Assembly: GCF_001556045.1 (NCBI RefSeq)
Contig: NZ_LSIC01000043.1
Span: 1-56,100 of the forward strand
DNA: 56,100 nucleotides
Origin: Bradyrhizobium sp. CCH5-F6
Lineage (GTDB): Bacteria; Pseudomonadota; Alphaproteobacteria; Rhizobiales; Xanthobacteraceae
Reading direction: 5' to 3'
The translations under genes were made by a program, and so were the position numbers. Of this stretch, positions 42,173 to 51,250 are shown piece by piece (position 1 is the stretch's first letter; each line of letters begins with the position of its first letter). The notes under the pieces were generated by a model. The model did not search any database, had not been told where the DNA came from, and was given only the letters and a program-made list of their open reading frames with translations.

Positions 42173-43657
42173 ATGGCGACCCCCATTCTCGATTTCGACG
42201 CCCTCGCGCAAACGATCTCAGGCCGCGCGGTGCTCTGCATCGGCGACGTCATGCTGGACGAATTCGTCTATGGCGAGGTGTCGCGGATCTCGCCCGAAGC
42301 GCCGACGCCGGTCATCGTCGCCCAGCGCAGCGAGATTCACATCGGCGGCGCCGGCAACGTCGCGCGCAACGTCGCTTCGCTCGGCGCGCGCTGCATCTTC
42401 GTCGGCCTCGTCGGCGAGGACGATGCGGGCAAGCGGCTGGCATCGGCGCTGGGTGAGCAGGCCGGCATCGAAAGCGTGCTGGTGTGCGATTCCTCGCGGC
42501 CGACCACGCGAAAGGTCCGTTTCGTCTCCGAGCATTTTTCCACGCACATGCTGCGCGCGGATTGGGAGCAGGCGGCGCCTGCCTCCGACGACGTCGAAAC
42601 GAAATTGATCGACGCGATCCTGCCGCAGATCGCGCGCGCCGACATCGTGCTGCTGTCCGACTACGCCAAGGGCGTGCTGACCGCGCGCGTGATCCGCCAC
42701 ACCATCGATGCCGCACGAAAGCTCGGCAAGCCGGTGGTGGTCGATCCCAAAAGCCTGAACTGGGCGATCTATCGCGGCGCCACGCTGCTCACGCCCAATC
42801 GCAAGGAATTCTCGGAAGCGACCCGCAGCCGCGCCGAGACGGTGCAGAGCATCGTCGAGGCCAGCGAGGACGTGATGAGGCTCGCCGACTGCGAGGCGAT
42901 CCTGGTCACGCAAGGCGAGCACGGCATGACGCTGGTGCCGCGCAATGGCGGGGCCGTGCACGTTCCGGCCTTCCCGGTGAAGGTGCGCGACGTCTCCGGT
43001 GCCGGTGACACCGTCGCCGCCGCCCTCGCGGTATCGCTCGCGGCCGGCGCGGACTGGGATACGGCGCTGCGCGTGGCCAATGCCGCCGCCGCCGTCGCCG
43101 TCGGCAAGCAGGGCACCGCCAGCGTGAGTGCGGCCGAGCTGCGCCGAAAGATCCTGCCGCACGCCACTCTCGCGGCCGAGGAGAAGATCGTGCTCGATCC
43201 GGCCGCGCTCGATGCCCAGCTCGACGAATGGAAGAGGCAAGGCCAGCGCGTCGGCTTCACCAATGGCTGTTTCGACATCCTTCATCCCGGTCACGTCAAG
43301 GTGCTGACCGCGGCGCGCGCCGCCTGCGATCGCCTGATCGTGGGACTCAACAGCGACGCCTCGGTGCGCCGGCTGAAGGGCGCCGATCGTCCGGTGCAGG
43401 ACGAGCGCGCGCGTGCCGAGGTGCTCGCCGCACTGGAGGCCGTCGATCTCGTCGTCATCTTCGCGGAGGACACGCCGATCGACCTGATAAGCAGGATCAG
43501 GCCCGGCGTGCTGGTGAAGGGCGGCGACTACACCCGCGAGCAGGTCGTCGGCCATGAGGTCGTCGAGGCCGCGGGCGGAACGGTCGTGCTGGTGGACATT
43601 CTCCAGGGCTTCAGCACCACGGCGCTGGTTCATCGCGCCCGGGGAGGCGGCAAGTGA
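42173..43657 (+). CDS. hldE: Bifunctional heptose-7-phosphate kinase / heptose-1-phosphate adenylyltransferase
   Basis: A 494-residue fusion enzyme. The N-terminal PfkB-type kinase (about 15-320) has [17 protein letters not shown] at 56-72 and the catalytic D279 in SGAGDT. The C-terminal cytidylyltransferase-like domain (from about 360) has [12 protein letters not shown] with HPGH at 371-374. It would phosphorylate heptose-7-phosphate and later add AMP. The ATG at 42173 follows hldD by 11 bases and the stop overlaps the GTG of the ligase gene by 4 bases, so the three are one operon. Confidence 0.96.
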   Translation: MATPILDFDALAQTISGRAVLCIGDVMLDEFVYGEVSRISPEAPTPVIVAQRSEIHIGGAGNVARNVASLGARCIFVGLVGEDDAGKRLASALGEQAGIESVLVCDSSRPTTRKVRFVSEHFSTHMLRADWEQAAPASDDVETKLIDAILPQIARADIVLLSDYAKGVLTARVIRHTIDAARKLGKPVVVDPKSLNWAIYRGATLLTPNRKEFSEATRSRAETVQSIVEASEDVMRLADCEAILVTQGEHGMTLVPRNGGAVHVPAFPVKVRDVSGAGDTVAAALAVSLAAGADWDTALRVANAAAAVAVGKQGTASVSAAELRRKILPHATLAAEEKIVLDPAALDAQLDEWKRQGQRVGFTNGCFDILHPGHVKVLTAARAACDRLIVGLNSDASVRRLKGADRPVQDERARAEVLAALEAVDLVVIFAEDTPIDLISRIRPGVLVKGGDYTREQVVGHEVVEAAGGTVVLVDILQGFSTTALVHRARGGGK

Positions 43658-44913
43658 CTGCGCTTGTCCGGGAGTCCCTCGGCCAGATGCTGCGGCGGCG
43701 CCTGCGCAGCCCGGCGGCCTGGCGCGAGACCGTCGATCTGTTTGCGATTCTGACCGCGGCCTCGCTGCCATGGTCGACGTCGCTCGCGGGGATCTTCAAC
43801 GCCCTGATGCTGCTCTGCATGGTGCCGTTCCTCGACGTCCGCGCCTTCCTGCAATCGCTGAAGCGTCCGATCTGTGTGGCGCCGATCGCGCTGGTGCTGC
43901 TCGCGCTGGTGGGGACGCTGTGGTCGGATGCGTCGTGGGGCGCGCGCTTCTATGCGGTCAATCCGACCGTCAAGCTGCTCGTGCTGCCGGTCCGCGGCCA
44001 ATGGGTCTTCGTCGCCTTCCTGGTATCCTGCGCCCTGCTGTCGGTGATGTCCTGGCTGGTCGCCTTCTATCCGAACCTCGCGCTCAAGACCGACCCCATG
44101 GAGCGCGGCATCTTCGTCAAGAACTACATCGACCAGAGCCAGGAATTCGCGCTCTGCGCCGTCGCGCTCGCATATCCGATCGTGATGCTGCTGCGCGAGA
44201 AGCGCTACTGGTTCGCCGGGTTGCTCATCGCGCTCGCGCTCAGCTTCGTCGTCAACATGGCCTTCGTGGTCGTATCGCGCACCGCGCTCGTCACGATCCC
44301 CATCATGTTCGGCGTGTTCGCGCTGCTTCACCTCAAATGGCGCAGCATTGGGATCCTCGCCGCCGCGCTTCTCACCGGTGCCTTTCTCGCCTGGCAGATA
44401 TCGCCGCAATTGCGACATACTGCCGAGCGTTTTACCGACGACTACACGCGCTATGTGGAAAAAGGCGAGCCGACCTCGCTGGGTCTGCGGCTCGAATTCT
44501 GGCGCAAGTCGCTCGGCTTTTTCGCGGAGGCACCGATCGTGGGGCACGGCACCGGCTCGACGCGCGGATTGTTCGAACGCGTCGCGACCCCTAGCGGCAT
44601 GTACCAGGCCTCCGCCGAGGTGGTTGGCAATCCCCACAACCAGACGCTGAACGTTGCCGTGCAATGGGGCGTGATCGGCGTCGCAATCCTCTACGCGATC
44701 TGGATCCTGCATCTGCTGTTGTTTCGCGGCGACGGGCTTGCCCATTGGATCGGGCTCCTGGTCGTGGTGCAGAACGTCTTCACCTCGCTCTTCAATTCGC
44801 ATCTGTTCGACTTCCACGAGGGCTGGATGTACGTCATCGGCGTCGGCGTCGCCGGCGGCATGGTGATCCGCGCACAACAGGCGGGGGCGAAGATGGGGGA
44901 AGCCGGTTCCTGA
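43654..44913 (+). CDS. O-antigen ligase-family membrane protein (WaaL-like)
   Basis: A 419-residue inner-membrane protein with about eleven to twelve hydrophobic segments and one large periplasmic loop near residues 255-330. The loop has [26 protein letters not shown] and [14 protein letters not shown], the conserved Arg and His of the Wzy_C/WaaL family. It would join undecaprenyl-linked O-antigen to lipid A-core at the periplasmic face. A Wzy polymerase has a similar look and is the main alternative; operon position with heptose genes favours ligase. The GTG start overlaps the hldE stop (GTGA). Confidence 0.85.
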   Translation: MTALVRESLGQMLRRRLRSPAAWRETVDLFAILTAASLPWSTSLAGIFNALMLLCMVPFLDVRAFLQSLKRPICVAPIALVLLALVGTLWSDASWGARFYAVNPTVKLLVLPVRGQWVFVAFLVSCALLSVMSWLVAFYPNLALKTDPMERGIFVKNYIDQSQEFALCAVALAYPIVMLLREKRYWFAGLLIALALSFVVNMAFVVVSRTALVTIPIMFGVFALLHLKWRSIGILAAALLTGAFLAWQISPQLRHTAERFTDDYTRYVEKGEPTSLGLRLEFWRKSLGFFAEAPIVGHGTGSTRGLFERVATPSGMYQASAEVVGNPHNQTLNVAVQWGVIGVAILYAIWILHLLLFRGDGLAHWIGLLVVVQNVFTSLFNSHLFDFHEGWMYVIGVGVAGGMVIRAQQAGAKMGEAGS

Positions 44914-44997
44914 GAGATCGCGCGGCTGGCAAGTCTCGTCCGGATGGGCTATCAGCGCGGTCAGGTTGCATCTAACTGGGTTTCCATCGGTCGGCGG

Positions 44998-46911
44998 ATG
45001 ACGCGTCTTTCGCATCTCAACTTGCGCAATTTCCTGATCGCGCTCCACGACCTGCTGGCGACGACGGCGGCGCTTTTTGCCGCCTTCTATCTGCGGTTCG
45101 AGGGTGGCGACGGCTTCTTCGACCGCCTGCCGCTGCTGTTCCAGATCCTGCCCTACTTCCTCGCCTTCAGCGTGGTCGTGTTCTTCATCTTCAACCTGAC
45201 CACGACGAAATGGCGCTTCATCTCGCTGCCCGACGCGCTGAACATCATCCGCGTCGCGACCGTGCTGACGGTCGCGCTGCTGGTGCTCGACTACATCTTC
45301 GTTTCGCCAAACGTGCGCGGTGCCTTCTTCCTCGGCAAGGTGACGATCGTCCTCTACTGGTTTCTCGAGATCACCTTCCTCAGCGCCCTGCGCATGGCCT
45401 ACCGCTACTTCCGCTATACGCGGGTGCGCCGTCATGCGAGGACCGATGATGCCGCGCCGACGCTGCTGATCGGCCGCGCCGCGGATGCGGAGGTGCTGCT
45501 CCGCGGCATCGAGAGCGGGGCAATCAAGCGCATCTGGCCCGTCGGCGTGCTGTCGCCGTCGAGCTCCGACCGCGGCCAGTTCATCCGCAACGTGCCGGTG
45601 CTGGGCGGCATCGACGACCTCGAGGACGTCATCGCCGACTTCGCCAAGCGCAACAAGAAGATCGCGCGCCTCGTCATGACGCCGTCGGCATTCGAGCCGG
45701 AGGCCCATCCGGAATCGATCCTGATGCGGGCGCGCAAGCTGGGTGTGATCGTCAACCGCATGCCCTCGCTCGAGAGCGGCGACACGCCGCGCCTCACGGC
45801 CGTCGCGGTCGAGGACCTGCTGCTGCGGCCGAGCGAGACGATCGATTATGCGCGCCTCGAAGCGCTGATCAGGGGCAAGGCGGTGATCGTCACCGGCGGC
45901 GGCGGCTCGATCGGGTCGGAGATCTGCGAACGCGTCGTCGCCTTCGGCGCCGCGCGGCTCCTGATCGTGGAAAACTCCGAGCCGGCGCTCTACGCGATCA
46001 CGGAAGCGCTCGCCGCGCACGGGGCGGCAGCCGAGACCGAAGGGCGGATCGCCGACATTCGCGACCGCGAGCGCATCATGCGCCTGATGGCGGAGTTCAA
46101 GCCGGACATCGTGTTCCACGCCGCGGCGCTCAAGCACGTTCCGATCCTCGAACGCGACTGGAGCGAAGGCGTCAAGACCAACATCTTCGGCTCGATCAAC
46201 GTTGCGGATGCCGCCGTGGCGGCCGGCGCCGAGGCGATGGTGATGATCTCGACCGACAAGGCGATCGAGCCGGTGTCGATGCTCGGCCTGACCAAGCGCT
46301 TTGCCGAGATGTACTGCCAGGCGCTGGATCACGACCTCGCAGCCGGGGTGCGCGGGGCCAAGCCGCCGATGCGGCTGATCTCGGTCCGATTCGGCAACGT
46401 GCTGGCCTCGAACGGCTCGGTGGTGCCGAAGTTCAAGGCGCAGATCGAGGCCGGCGGGCCGGTCACCGTGACGCATCCCGACATGGTCCGCTACTTCATG
46501 ACCATCCGCGAGGCCTGCGATCTCGTCATCACCGCGGCCACGCATGCGCTCGGAACGCAGCGTCCCGACGTCTCGGTCTACGTGCTCAACATGGGCCAGC
46601 CGGTGAAGATCGTCGATCTCGCCGAGCGCATGATCCGCCTTTCCGGACTGCAGCCCGGCTACGACATCGAGATCGTGTTCACCGGCATGCGGCCGGGCGA
46701 ACGCCTGCACGAAATCCTGTTCGCCTCGGAGGAGCCGACCCGCGAGATCGGCGTCGCCGGGATCATGGCCGCGCAGCCCAACGAACCGCCGATGCAGACG
46801 CTGCGCAAGTGGATCGCGGCGCTCGAGCAGGCGATCGCGCGCGACGATCGCGCCACCATCAGGACCATCCTGAAGGATGCGGTGCCCGAATTCGGGTCGA
46901 CCGCGGCCTGA
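44998..46911 (+). CDS. WbpM/CapD-type nucleotide-sugar 4,6-dehydratase
   Basis: A 637-residue membrane-anchored SDR. Four hydrophobic segments occupy about 12-135, then an N-terminal Rossmann-like domain, then the catalytic domain with TGGGGSIGSE at 299-308 and DIVFHAAALKHVPILER. Such enzymes turn UDP-GlcNAc into UDP-4-keto-6-deoxy-GlcNAc, the precursor of QuiNAc or FucNAc that starts many O-antigens. In the segment STDKAIEPVSMLGLTKR, Leu429 aligns to the usual catalytic Tyr or Met (VMGATK) with Lys433 kept, an oddity. The ATG at 44998 is chosen over frames in the short leader. A glycosyltransferase follows 2 bases later. Confidence 0.92.
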   Translation: MTRLSHLNLRNFLIALHDLLATTAALFAAFYLRFEGGDGFFDRLPLLFQILPYFLAFSVVVFFIFNLTTTKWRFISLPDALNIIRVATVLTVALLVLDYIFVSPNVRGAFFLGKVTIVLYWFLEITFLSALRMAYRYFRYTRVRRHARTDDAAPTLLIGRAADAEVLLRGIESGAIKRIWPVGVLSPSSSDRGQFIRNVPVLGGIDDLEDVIADFAKRNKKIARLVMTPSAFEPEAHPESILMRARKLGVIVNRMPSLESGDTPRLTAVAVEDLLLRPSETIDYARLEALIRGKAVIVTGGGGSIGSEICERVVAFGAARLLIVENSEPALYAITEALAAHGAAAETEGRIADIRDRERIMRLMAEFKPDIVFHAAALKHVPILERDWSEGVKTNIFGSINVADAAVAAGAEAMVMISTDKAIEPVSMLGLTKRFAEMYCQALDHDLAAGVRGAKPPMRLISVRFGNVLASNGSVVPKFKAQIEAGGPVTVTHPDMVRYFMTIREACDLVITAATHALGTQRPDVSVYVLNMGQPVKIVDLAERMIRLSGLQPGYDIEIVFTGMRPGERLHEILFASEEPTREIGVAGIMAAQPNEPPMQTLRKWIAALEQAIARDDRATIRTILKDAVPEFGSTAA

Positions 46912-46913
46912 CC

Positions 46914-48134
46914 ATGGAGCCCTCCGGCAAGATCGTCGTCGCGAGCCAGCATTATCCGCCTGATCCGAGCACGACGGCGGCGATCATGGCCGAGATCGCC
47001 TGCCGTCTCGCCATCGAGCATGAGGTCCTCGTGCTCTCGGGCTCGCCAGGGGCGTTGCCGGCGACCCAGATCGGCCCGGGCAAGCCGCGCGTCGTCGCAA
47101 TCAGGAACCGCATGGCAGGCAAGGCGGCGCTGGTGCGGCGCGGCGTCTCCGAGCTGCTGTTCGCAGGCCGCACGTTCTTCGCGTTGGTGCGGGAGCTGAG
47201 GCGAGGGGACGTCGTGCTCACGGTGACCGCGCCGTTCATGCTGCCCTACGCCGTGGCGGCGGCAGCGAAGGTCAAGGGCGCGCGCTCCGCGCTGATCATG
47301 CACGACCTCTTTCCCGATGTGCTGGTGATGGCGGGCCTGCTGAAGCCAGGCTCGTTCGTGACGCGGACGATGCGCGCCGCCAACGGCCTGATGTTCCGTG
47401 CGCTGAACGCCGTCATCACCATCGGACGGGACGCGGAGCGGCCGCTGCTCAGCTATTCCGGGATGAGGCGGAGCAAGATCCGCTTCATCCCGAACTGGGC
47501 GACGCTCGTGCCCGCGCCGCGGCCGGTCACGCCCGACAATCCGTTCCGCAAGGCGCTCTCCGCGCGCTTCGTCGTCGGCCTGTCGGGCAATCTCGGCTTT
47601 ACCCATGATCCGGAGGTCGTGTTCGAGGCGGCGCGGCTCCTGAAGGACGAGGCGGACGTTCACTTCCTGCTGTCCGGATGGGGCATCGGCTTCGAACGGC
47701 TGAAGCAGTTGCAGGCGGCGGCGAACCTCTGCAATGTCTCCTTTGTCGGGCGCGTCGAGGATTCAGAGCTCGAAGCGTTTCTGTCCGCCGCCGATCTCTG
47801 GATCATTCCGTACCGGAAGAACGTCGCGGGGGTGTCGGTGCCGAGCCGGTTCTACAATCTGCTGGCGGTCGGCCGTCCCGTGGTGCTGGTGTCCGAGCCG
47901 GAGGCCGAGGCCGCGCTGACGGTCGTGGAGAGCAGGCTCGGCTGGGTCGTGCCGCCCGGCCGCGCCGATCGGCTCGCTGAAGCGATCCGCGCCGCGTCCC
48001 GTTCCGACGACGGCACCATGTCGCTGCGCGCGGTGGAGGCGGCGGCGCGGTTCGACAGAACGACCGCGATGAACGCCTATGCCGCGCTGATCGACGAATT
48101 ATTGCGCAACCCCGACCTTTCGGAGCAACGATGA
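46914..48134 (+). CDS. Family 4 glycosyltransferase (WcaI/WbuB-like)
   Basis: A 406-residue GT-B enzyme. VVASQHYPPDPSTTAAIMAEIACRLA at the N-terminus, MHDLFPDVLVMAGL in the middle, then GLSGNLGFTHDPEVVFEAARLL and IIPYRKNVAGVSVPSRFYNLLAVGRPVV in the donor domain match the WcaI/WbuB (FucNAc-transferase-like) group. The ATG at 46914 begins 2 bases after the dehydratase stop, and its end overlaps the reductase gene by 4 bases. It would add a sugar onto the lipid-linked primer or next residue. Confidence 0.9.
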   Translation: MEPSGKIVVASQHYPPDPSTTAAIMAEIACRLAIEHEVLVLSGSPGALPATQIGPGKPRVVAIRNRMAGKAALVRRGVSELLFAGRTFFALVRELRRGDVVLTVTAPFMLPYAVAAAAKVKGARSALIMHDLFPDVLVMAGLLKPGSFVTRTMRAANGLMFRALNAVITIGRDAERPLLSYSGMRRSKIRFIPNWATLVPAPRPVTPDNPFRKALSARFVVGLSGNLGFTHDPEVVFEAARLLKDEADVHFLLSGWGIGFERLKQLQAAANLCNVSFVGRVEDSELEAFLSAADLWIIPYRKNVAGVSVPSRFYNLLAVGRPVVLVSEPEAEAALTVVESRLGWVVPPGRADRLAEAIRAASRSDDGTMSLRAVEAAARFDRTTAMNAYAALIDELLRNPDLSEQR

Positions 48135-49078
48135 GCGAGCGCAGGCCGATCGTGCTGGTGACGGGAGCGAGCGGCTTCGTCGGCCGTCATCTCACGCCAG
48201 CGCTCGTGCGCGGGGGGTGGTCGGTCCGCCGTGCGGTCCGCAGTCCGGAAGGTGTCGACGACGAGGCCGTGATCGAATCGATCGGTCCCGAGACCGACTG
48301 GAAGGCCGCGCTGGAAGGCGTCGATGCCGTCATCCATCTCGCTGCGCGCGTGCACCACAAGCACGAGGAGCACGCGGTCCAGCTCTACCGCAACGTCAAC
48401 ATTGCCGGCACGCTGCATCTGGCGCGCTGCGCGGCGACGGCCGGCGTGCGCCACTTCATCTTCATCAGCACCGTTCTCGTTCACGGCCGCAGCAATGACG
48501 GCCGCGCTGCCTTCAGCGAAAACGACGTCCTGACTCCGCGCGGCCTCTATGGCATGTCCAAGGCCGCGGCCGAGGCCGGCCTGAGGACGCTGGCGCGCGA
48601 CAGCGACATGAAGATCACGGTGATCCGGCCGCCGCTGGTCTATGGCGCGGGTGCCAAGGGCAATTTCGCGCTGCTGACGCGGGCGGTGAGCCTGGGGCTG
48701 CCGCTGCCCTTTGCGGCGATCGGCAACCAGCGCGCCTTCCTTGCCGTGCAGAACCTGTCGTCGTTCATCCTGCACCGGCTCGGCCATCCCGATCCCGCCA
48801 GCAATTTCGAGATCTTCCTGGTGGCCGACAGGGAACAGGTCTCGACGCCAGAATTCATCAGGCGCCTCGCCGCCGCGTCCGGCAAGAGCCCGCGTCTGTT
48901 CGGCGTGCCGCCGCGCCTGCTCTCCACGCTGCTCGGCGCGATCGGCCGGCAGGATACGCATGACAGCCTGATCGGCTCGCTCGAGCTCAACATCTCCAAG
49001 GCGCTCGCGACCGGCTGGCAGCCGCCGGTCTCACTCGACGAGGGGTTGCAGCTCGCGCTGTCGGCTCAGAATCCTTAA
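48131..49078 (+). CDS. NAD-dependent epimerase/reductase (WbpV/WreQ-like)
   Basis: A 315-residue extended SDR. TGASGFVG is at 11-18, Ser113 in ISTVLVHG, and Y140 with K144 in LYGMSKAAAE. RPPLVYGAGAKGNFALLTRAVSLGLPLPF is typical of the WbpV/WbpK/WreQ group that reduces UDP-4-keto-6-deoxy-GlcNAc to QuiNAc or FucNAc forms. Position after a WbpM-type dehydratase and before a WbpL/WreU-type transferase supports this. Its TAA lies within a shared TTAA (49075-49078) with the convergent gene, so both stop codons overlap. Confidence 0.85.
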   Translation: MSERRPIVLVTGASGFVGRHLTPALVRGGWSVRRAVRSPEGVDDEAVIESIGPETDWKAALEGVDAVIHLAARVHHKHEEHAVQLYRNVNIAGTLHLARCAATAGVRHFIFISTVLVHGRSNDGRAAFSENDVLTPRGLYGMSKAAAEAGLRTLARDSDMKITVIRPPLVYGAGAKGNFALLTRAVSLGLPLPFAAIGNQRAFLAVQNLSSFILHRLGHPDPASNFEIFLVADREQVSTPEFIRRLAAASGKSPRLFGVPPRLLSTLLGAIGRQDTHDSLIGSLELNISKALATGWQPPVSLDEGLQLALSAQNP

Positions 49079-50085
49079 ACGCGGGAGAAACGCCGCAGCA
49101 CGAGTGCGACCGCGCCCGCGCCTGCGAACAAGCAGAGGATGGTGATCGCCGTCGAGCCGGCGCGGACGGTGGCGACGGCGAGCGAGGCCAGCACGAGATT
49201 GAGCGCGAATGTCTCGCCGACCACCCCCTTGACCGTGAATCCGTTGTCGGTCGCGCGCTGATAAAAGTGCGTCCGGTGAGCCGACCAGAACGGTTCGCGT
49301 CTGATGATGCGTCGAAACAGCGTGATGGTGGAATCCGCAAGATAGTAGGCAGGCAACAGCAGCGCCGCGGCCGGTTGGCCCCGAAAGGCGAGCTCCAGCA
49401 GGCACCAGCCGAGCAAGAGGCCGATCGGCAGGCTGCCGACATCGCCCAGGAAGACCTTTGCGACGGGACGGTTGAACGGCGCAAAGCCGAGCATGGCGCC
49501 GCACAGCGCCGTGGCGATCAGCACGGCCGGCCATGAGAGGTCGCCGAGCCATCCGAGCAGCAGCAGCGCAGCGGTGACCGGCACGACTTCCGCCACCGTC
49601 ATCAGGTCGAGCCCGTCCATGAAGTTGACGAGGTTCACGAACCAGACTCCGGCAAGGACGATGAGACCGCGCTCCAGCGGAAGCGGCAGCGCCGGCACGA
49701 TGCGCGCGGTCTCGGGCGCCGTGAACACGATTGCGCCGACGCAGGCTGCCTGCAGCGCCAGCCGCACGAGCACCGGCAGCGACACGATGTCGTCGGCGAA
49801 GCCGACCAGCGCGATCACGACCGTCGCAGCGACCAGCGCCGGCGGGATCGCGACATTGGCCGAGGCTGCCCAGAGCGAGGCGACGATCAGCGTCGCGGCG
49901 ATCACCGCGATGCCCGCGCCCTGCGGGGTGGGGATGCGATGCGAGGACCGCGCATTCGGCCGCGCCAGCGCGTAGCGCTGGAGCAGGGGCCGGCTCATCC
50001 AGGTGACGAGCGCCGAGATCAGCGCGGCGATCGCAAGAGCAAGCAGCAAGGGCGCGCCGGCGAGCGCATCGGCGGCCGGGCTCAC
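49075..50085 (-). CDS. WecA/WbpL-type phospho-N-acetylhexosaminyl transferase
   Basis: A 336-residue polytopic protein of the MraY/WecA superfamily, which loads a UDP-HexNAc sugar-phosphate onto undecaprenyl phosphate to begin O-antigen. D98-D99 in FADDIVSLP (Mg site), NFMDGLD at 154-160 and FLGDVGS at 212-218 are the conserved loops. SAHRTHFYQR near the end is the basic loop for the UDP-sugar. The GTG at 50085 overlaps the stop of the upstream gene (GTGA), showing coupling. It opposes the reductase gene but likely works with it. Confidence 0.92.
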   Translation of the reverse strand: MSPAADALAGAPLLLALAIAALISALVTWMSRPLLQRYALARPNARSSHRIPTPQGAGIAVIAATLIVASLWAASANVAIPPALVAATVVIALVGFADDIVSLPVLVRLALQAACVGAIVFTAPETARIVPALPLPLERGLIVLAGVWFVNLVNFMDGLDLMTVAEVVPVTAALLLLGWLGDLSWPAVLIATALCGAMLGFAPFNRPVAKVFLGDVGSLPIGLLLGWCLLELAFRGQPAAALLLPAYYLADSTITLFRRIIRREPFWSAHRTHFYQRATDNGFTVKGVVGETFALNLVLASLAVATVRAGSTAITILCLFAGAGAVALVLRRFSRV

Positions 50086-51041
50086 TCCGGCACTCCGATC
50101 GGGGCCGACCCTTGCGCGGCCTTCTCTGCGCTGAGAATCCAGACCAGGCCGCCGAATGCGCCGACAATGAAGAACACGGCGCCGAACAGCAGCGAGACGT
50201 TGACGCCCTCGTTGGGGGCAAGCCCTGCGAAGCCGAACGCAAGGCTCATCGTGGCTTCGCGCACACCCCAGCCGGCAATCGAGATCGGCATCATCGTGAT
50301 CAGCATCACCGGCGGCACGAGCAGAAAGACGTCGCTGAAGCGGACCGGGGCTGCGATCGACTGCACGACGCACCAGGCGATGACGACGGCCAGCACGTGA
50401 ACGAGGATCGACAGGATTGCGATGATCGGCCCGCGGGTGCGGCTGAAGATCACGCGGTTGGCGATGACGGCGCAGGCGTGAATGTGATGCGTCGCCCACC
50501 AAGTCTTCAGCCAGGGCCATTTCAGCGCGCCGAAGATCAGGAAGCCGAGGCCGCCGGCGAGCGCCAGGAGGTCGATCAGCAGCAGCGCCGAGCGTCCGTG
50601 CGGATCGGTGATGAGGGCGTAGCTCCAGGGCAGGCTTGCGACGATGACGATCGCGAGCGCGATCAAGCCGATCGCGCGGTCGACGAAGATCGAGTAGGTC
50701 GCCGCACGCCATCCGGCGCCGGCACGCGCGACCAGCCACAACCGGACCGCGTCGCCGCCGATCGCCGAGGGCAGGGTCTGGTTGAAGAACGAGCCGATCA
50801 CGTTGTAGCGCATGGCGCGGCCGAGCTCGAGCGGCGCGCCGCAGACCGCGCTGATCTCGCGCCAGCGCAGCACGCCGACGAAGATCTGAAGGAACGTGAC
50901 CGCGATCGCGACGCCGATCCAGAGCAGGCTGGTCGCGGTGAAGCGCGAGAACAATTCGGACAGATCGACTTTGCGCAGCGCCAGATAGAGCAGCGCCGCG
51001 GAAATCATGATCTTGGCCGTCGACAGCAGGATTCGGCGCAT
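50082..51041 (-). CDS. LPG-synthase-TM-domain (UPF0104/YbhN-like) membrane protein
   Basis: About 319 residues with eight or so membrane helices. FLQIFVGVLRWREISAVCG, FFNQTLPSAIGGDAVRLWLVARAG, YSIFVDRAIGLIALA and PISIAGWGVREATMSLAF are diagnostic of the transmembrane domain of lysylphosphatidylglycerol synthases and related lipid-linked-sugar flippase candidates. The soluble aminoacyl-transfer domain is absent, so it is not an LPG synthase itself. The ATG at 51041 begins just before the first helix; the frame stays open to 51173. It is coupled to the WecA-like gene (4-base overlap). A role in moving lipid-linked sugars is inference. Confidence 0.87.
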   Translation of the reverse strand: MRRILLSTAKIMISAALLYLALRKVDLSELFSRFTATSLLWIGVAIAVTFLQIFVGVLRWREISAVCGAPLELGRAMRYNVIGSFFNQTLPSAIGGDAVRLWLVARAGAGWRAATYSIFVDRAIGLIALAIVIVASLPWSYALITDPHGRSALLLIDLLALAGGLGFLIFGALKWPWLKTWWATHHIHACAVIANRVIFSRTRGPIIAILSILVHVLAVVIAWCVVQSIAAPVRFSDVFLLVPPVMLITMMPISIAGWGVREATMSLAFGFAGLAPNEGVNVSLLFGAVFFIVGAFGGLVWILSAEKAAQGSAPIGVPE

Positions 51042-51250
51042 TTCGCCCGCATGAACAGGGTTTGCGAAGATTTGAGGCAACCCGACGCGAGGCGCCGAAT
51101 TCGGTCGCTTTGGTATGGTCTTGGCGCCGATCTTGCAATAGCCGTCGTTGGAGCGTGATGAGGTGGCGCTCACGAACCCGATGGGCCTATTGCGACCCCG
51201 TCGAGGGGGCGGCTAAACAGGCCCGGGCGCTGGAACCTCAGGGGAACAGG

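Noticed and set aside
43630..46710. A 1026-codon open frame on the minus strand across hldE, the O-antigen ligase and the dehydratase
   Set aside because: It is antisense to three genes with clear family motifs, has repetitive Arg/His/Glu-rich composition and no domain. Long shadow frames are expected in GC-rich DNA.
50082..51041. Lysylphosphatidylglycerol synthase (MprF)
   Set aside because: Only the transmembrane domain is present; the C-terminal aminoacyl-transfer domain is missing, so lipid lysylation is not supported.
49075..51138. A single 687-codon minus-strand frame read as one large protein
   Set aside because: Only the C-terminal half (from 50085) has WecA-like sequence. The N-terminal half is out of frame with the YbhN-like gene that clearly occupies 50082-51041; the GTGA overlap shows two genes.
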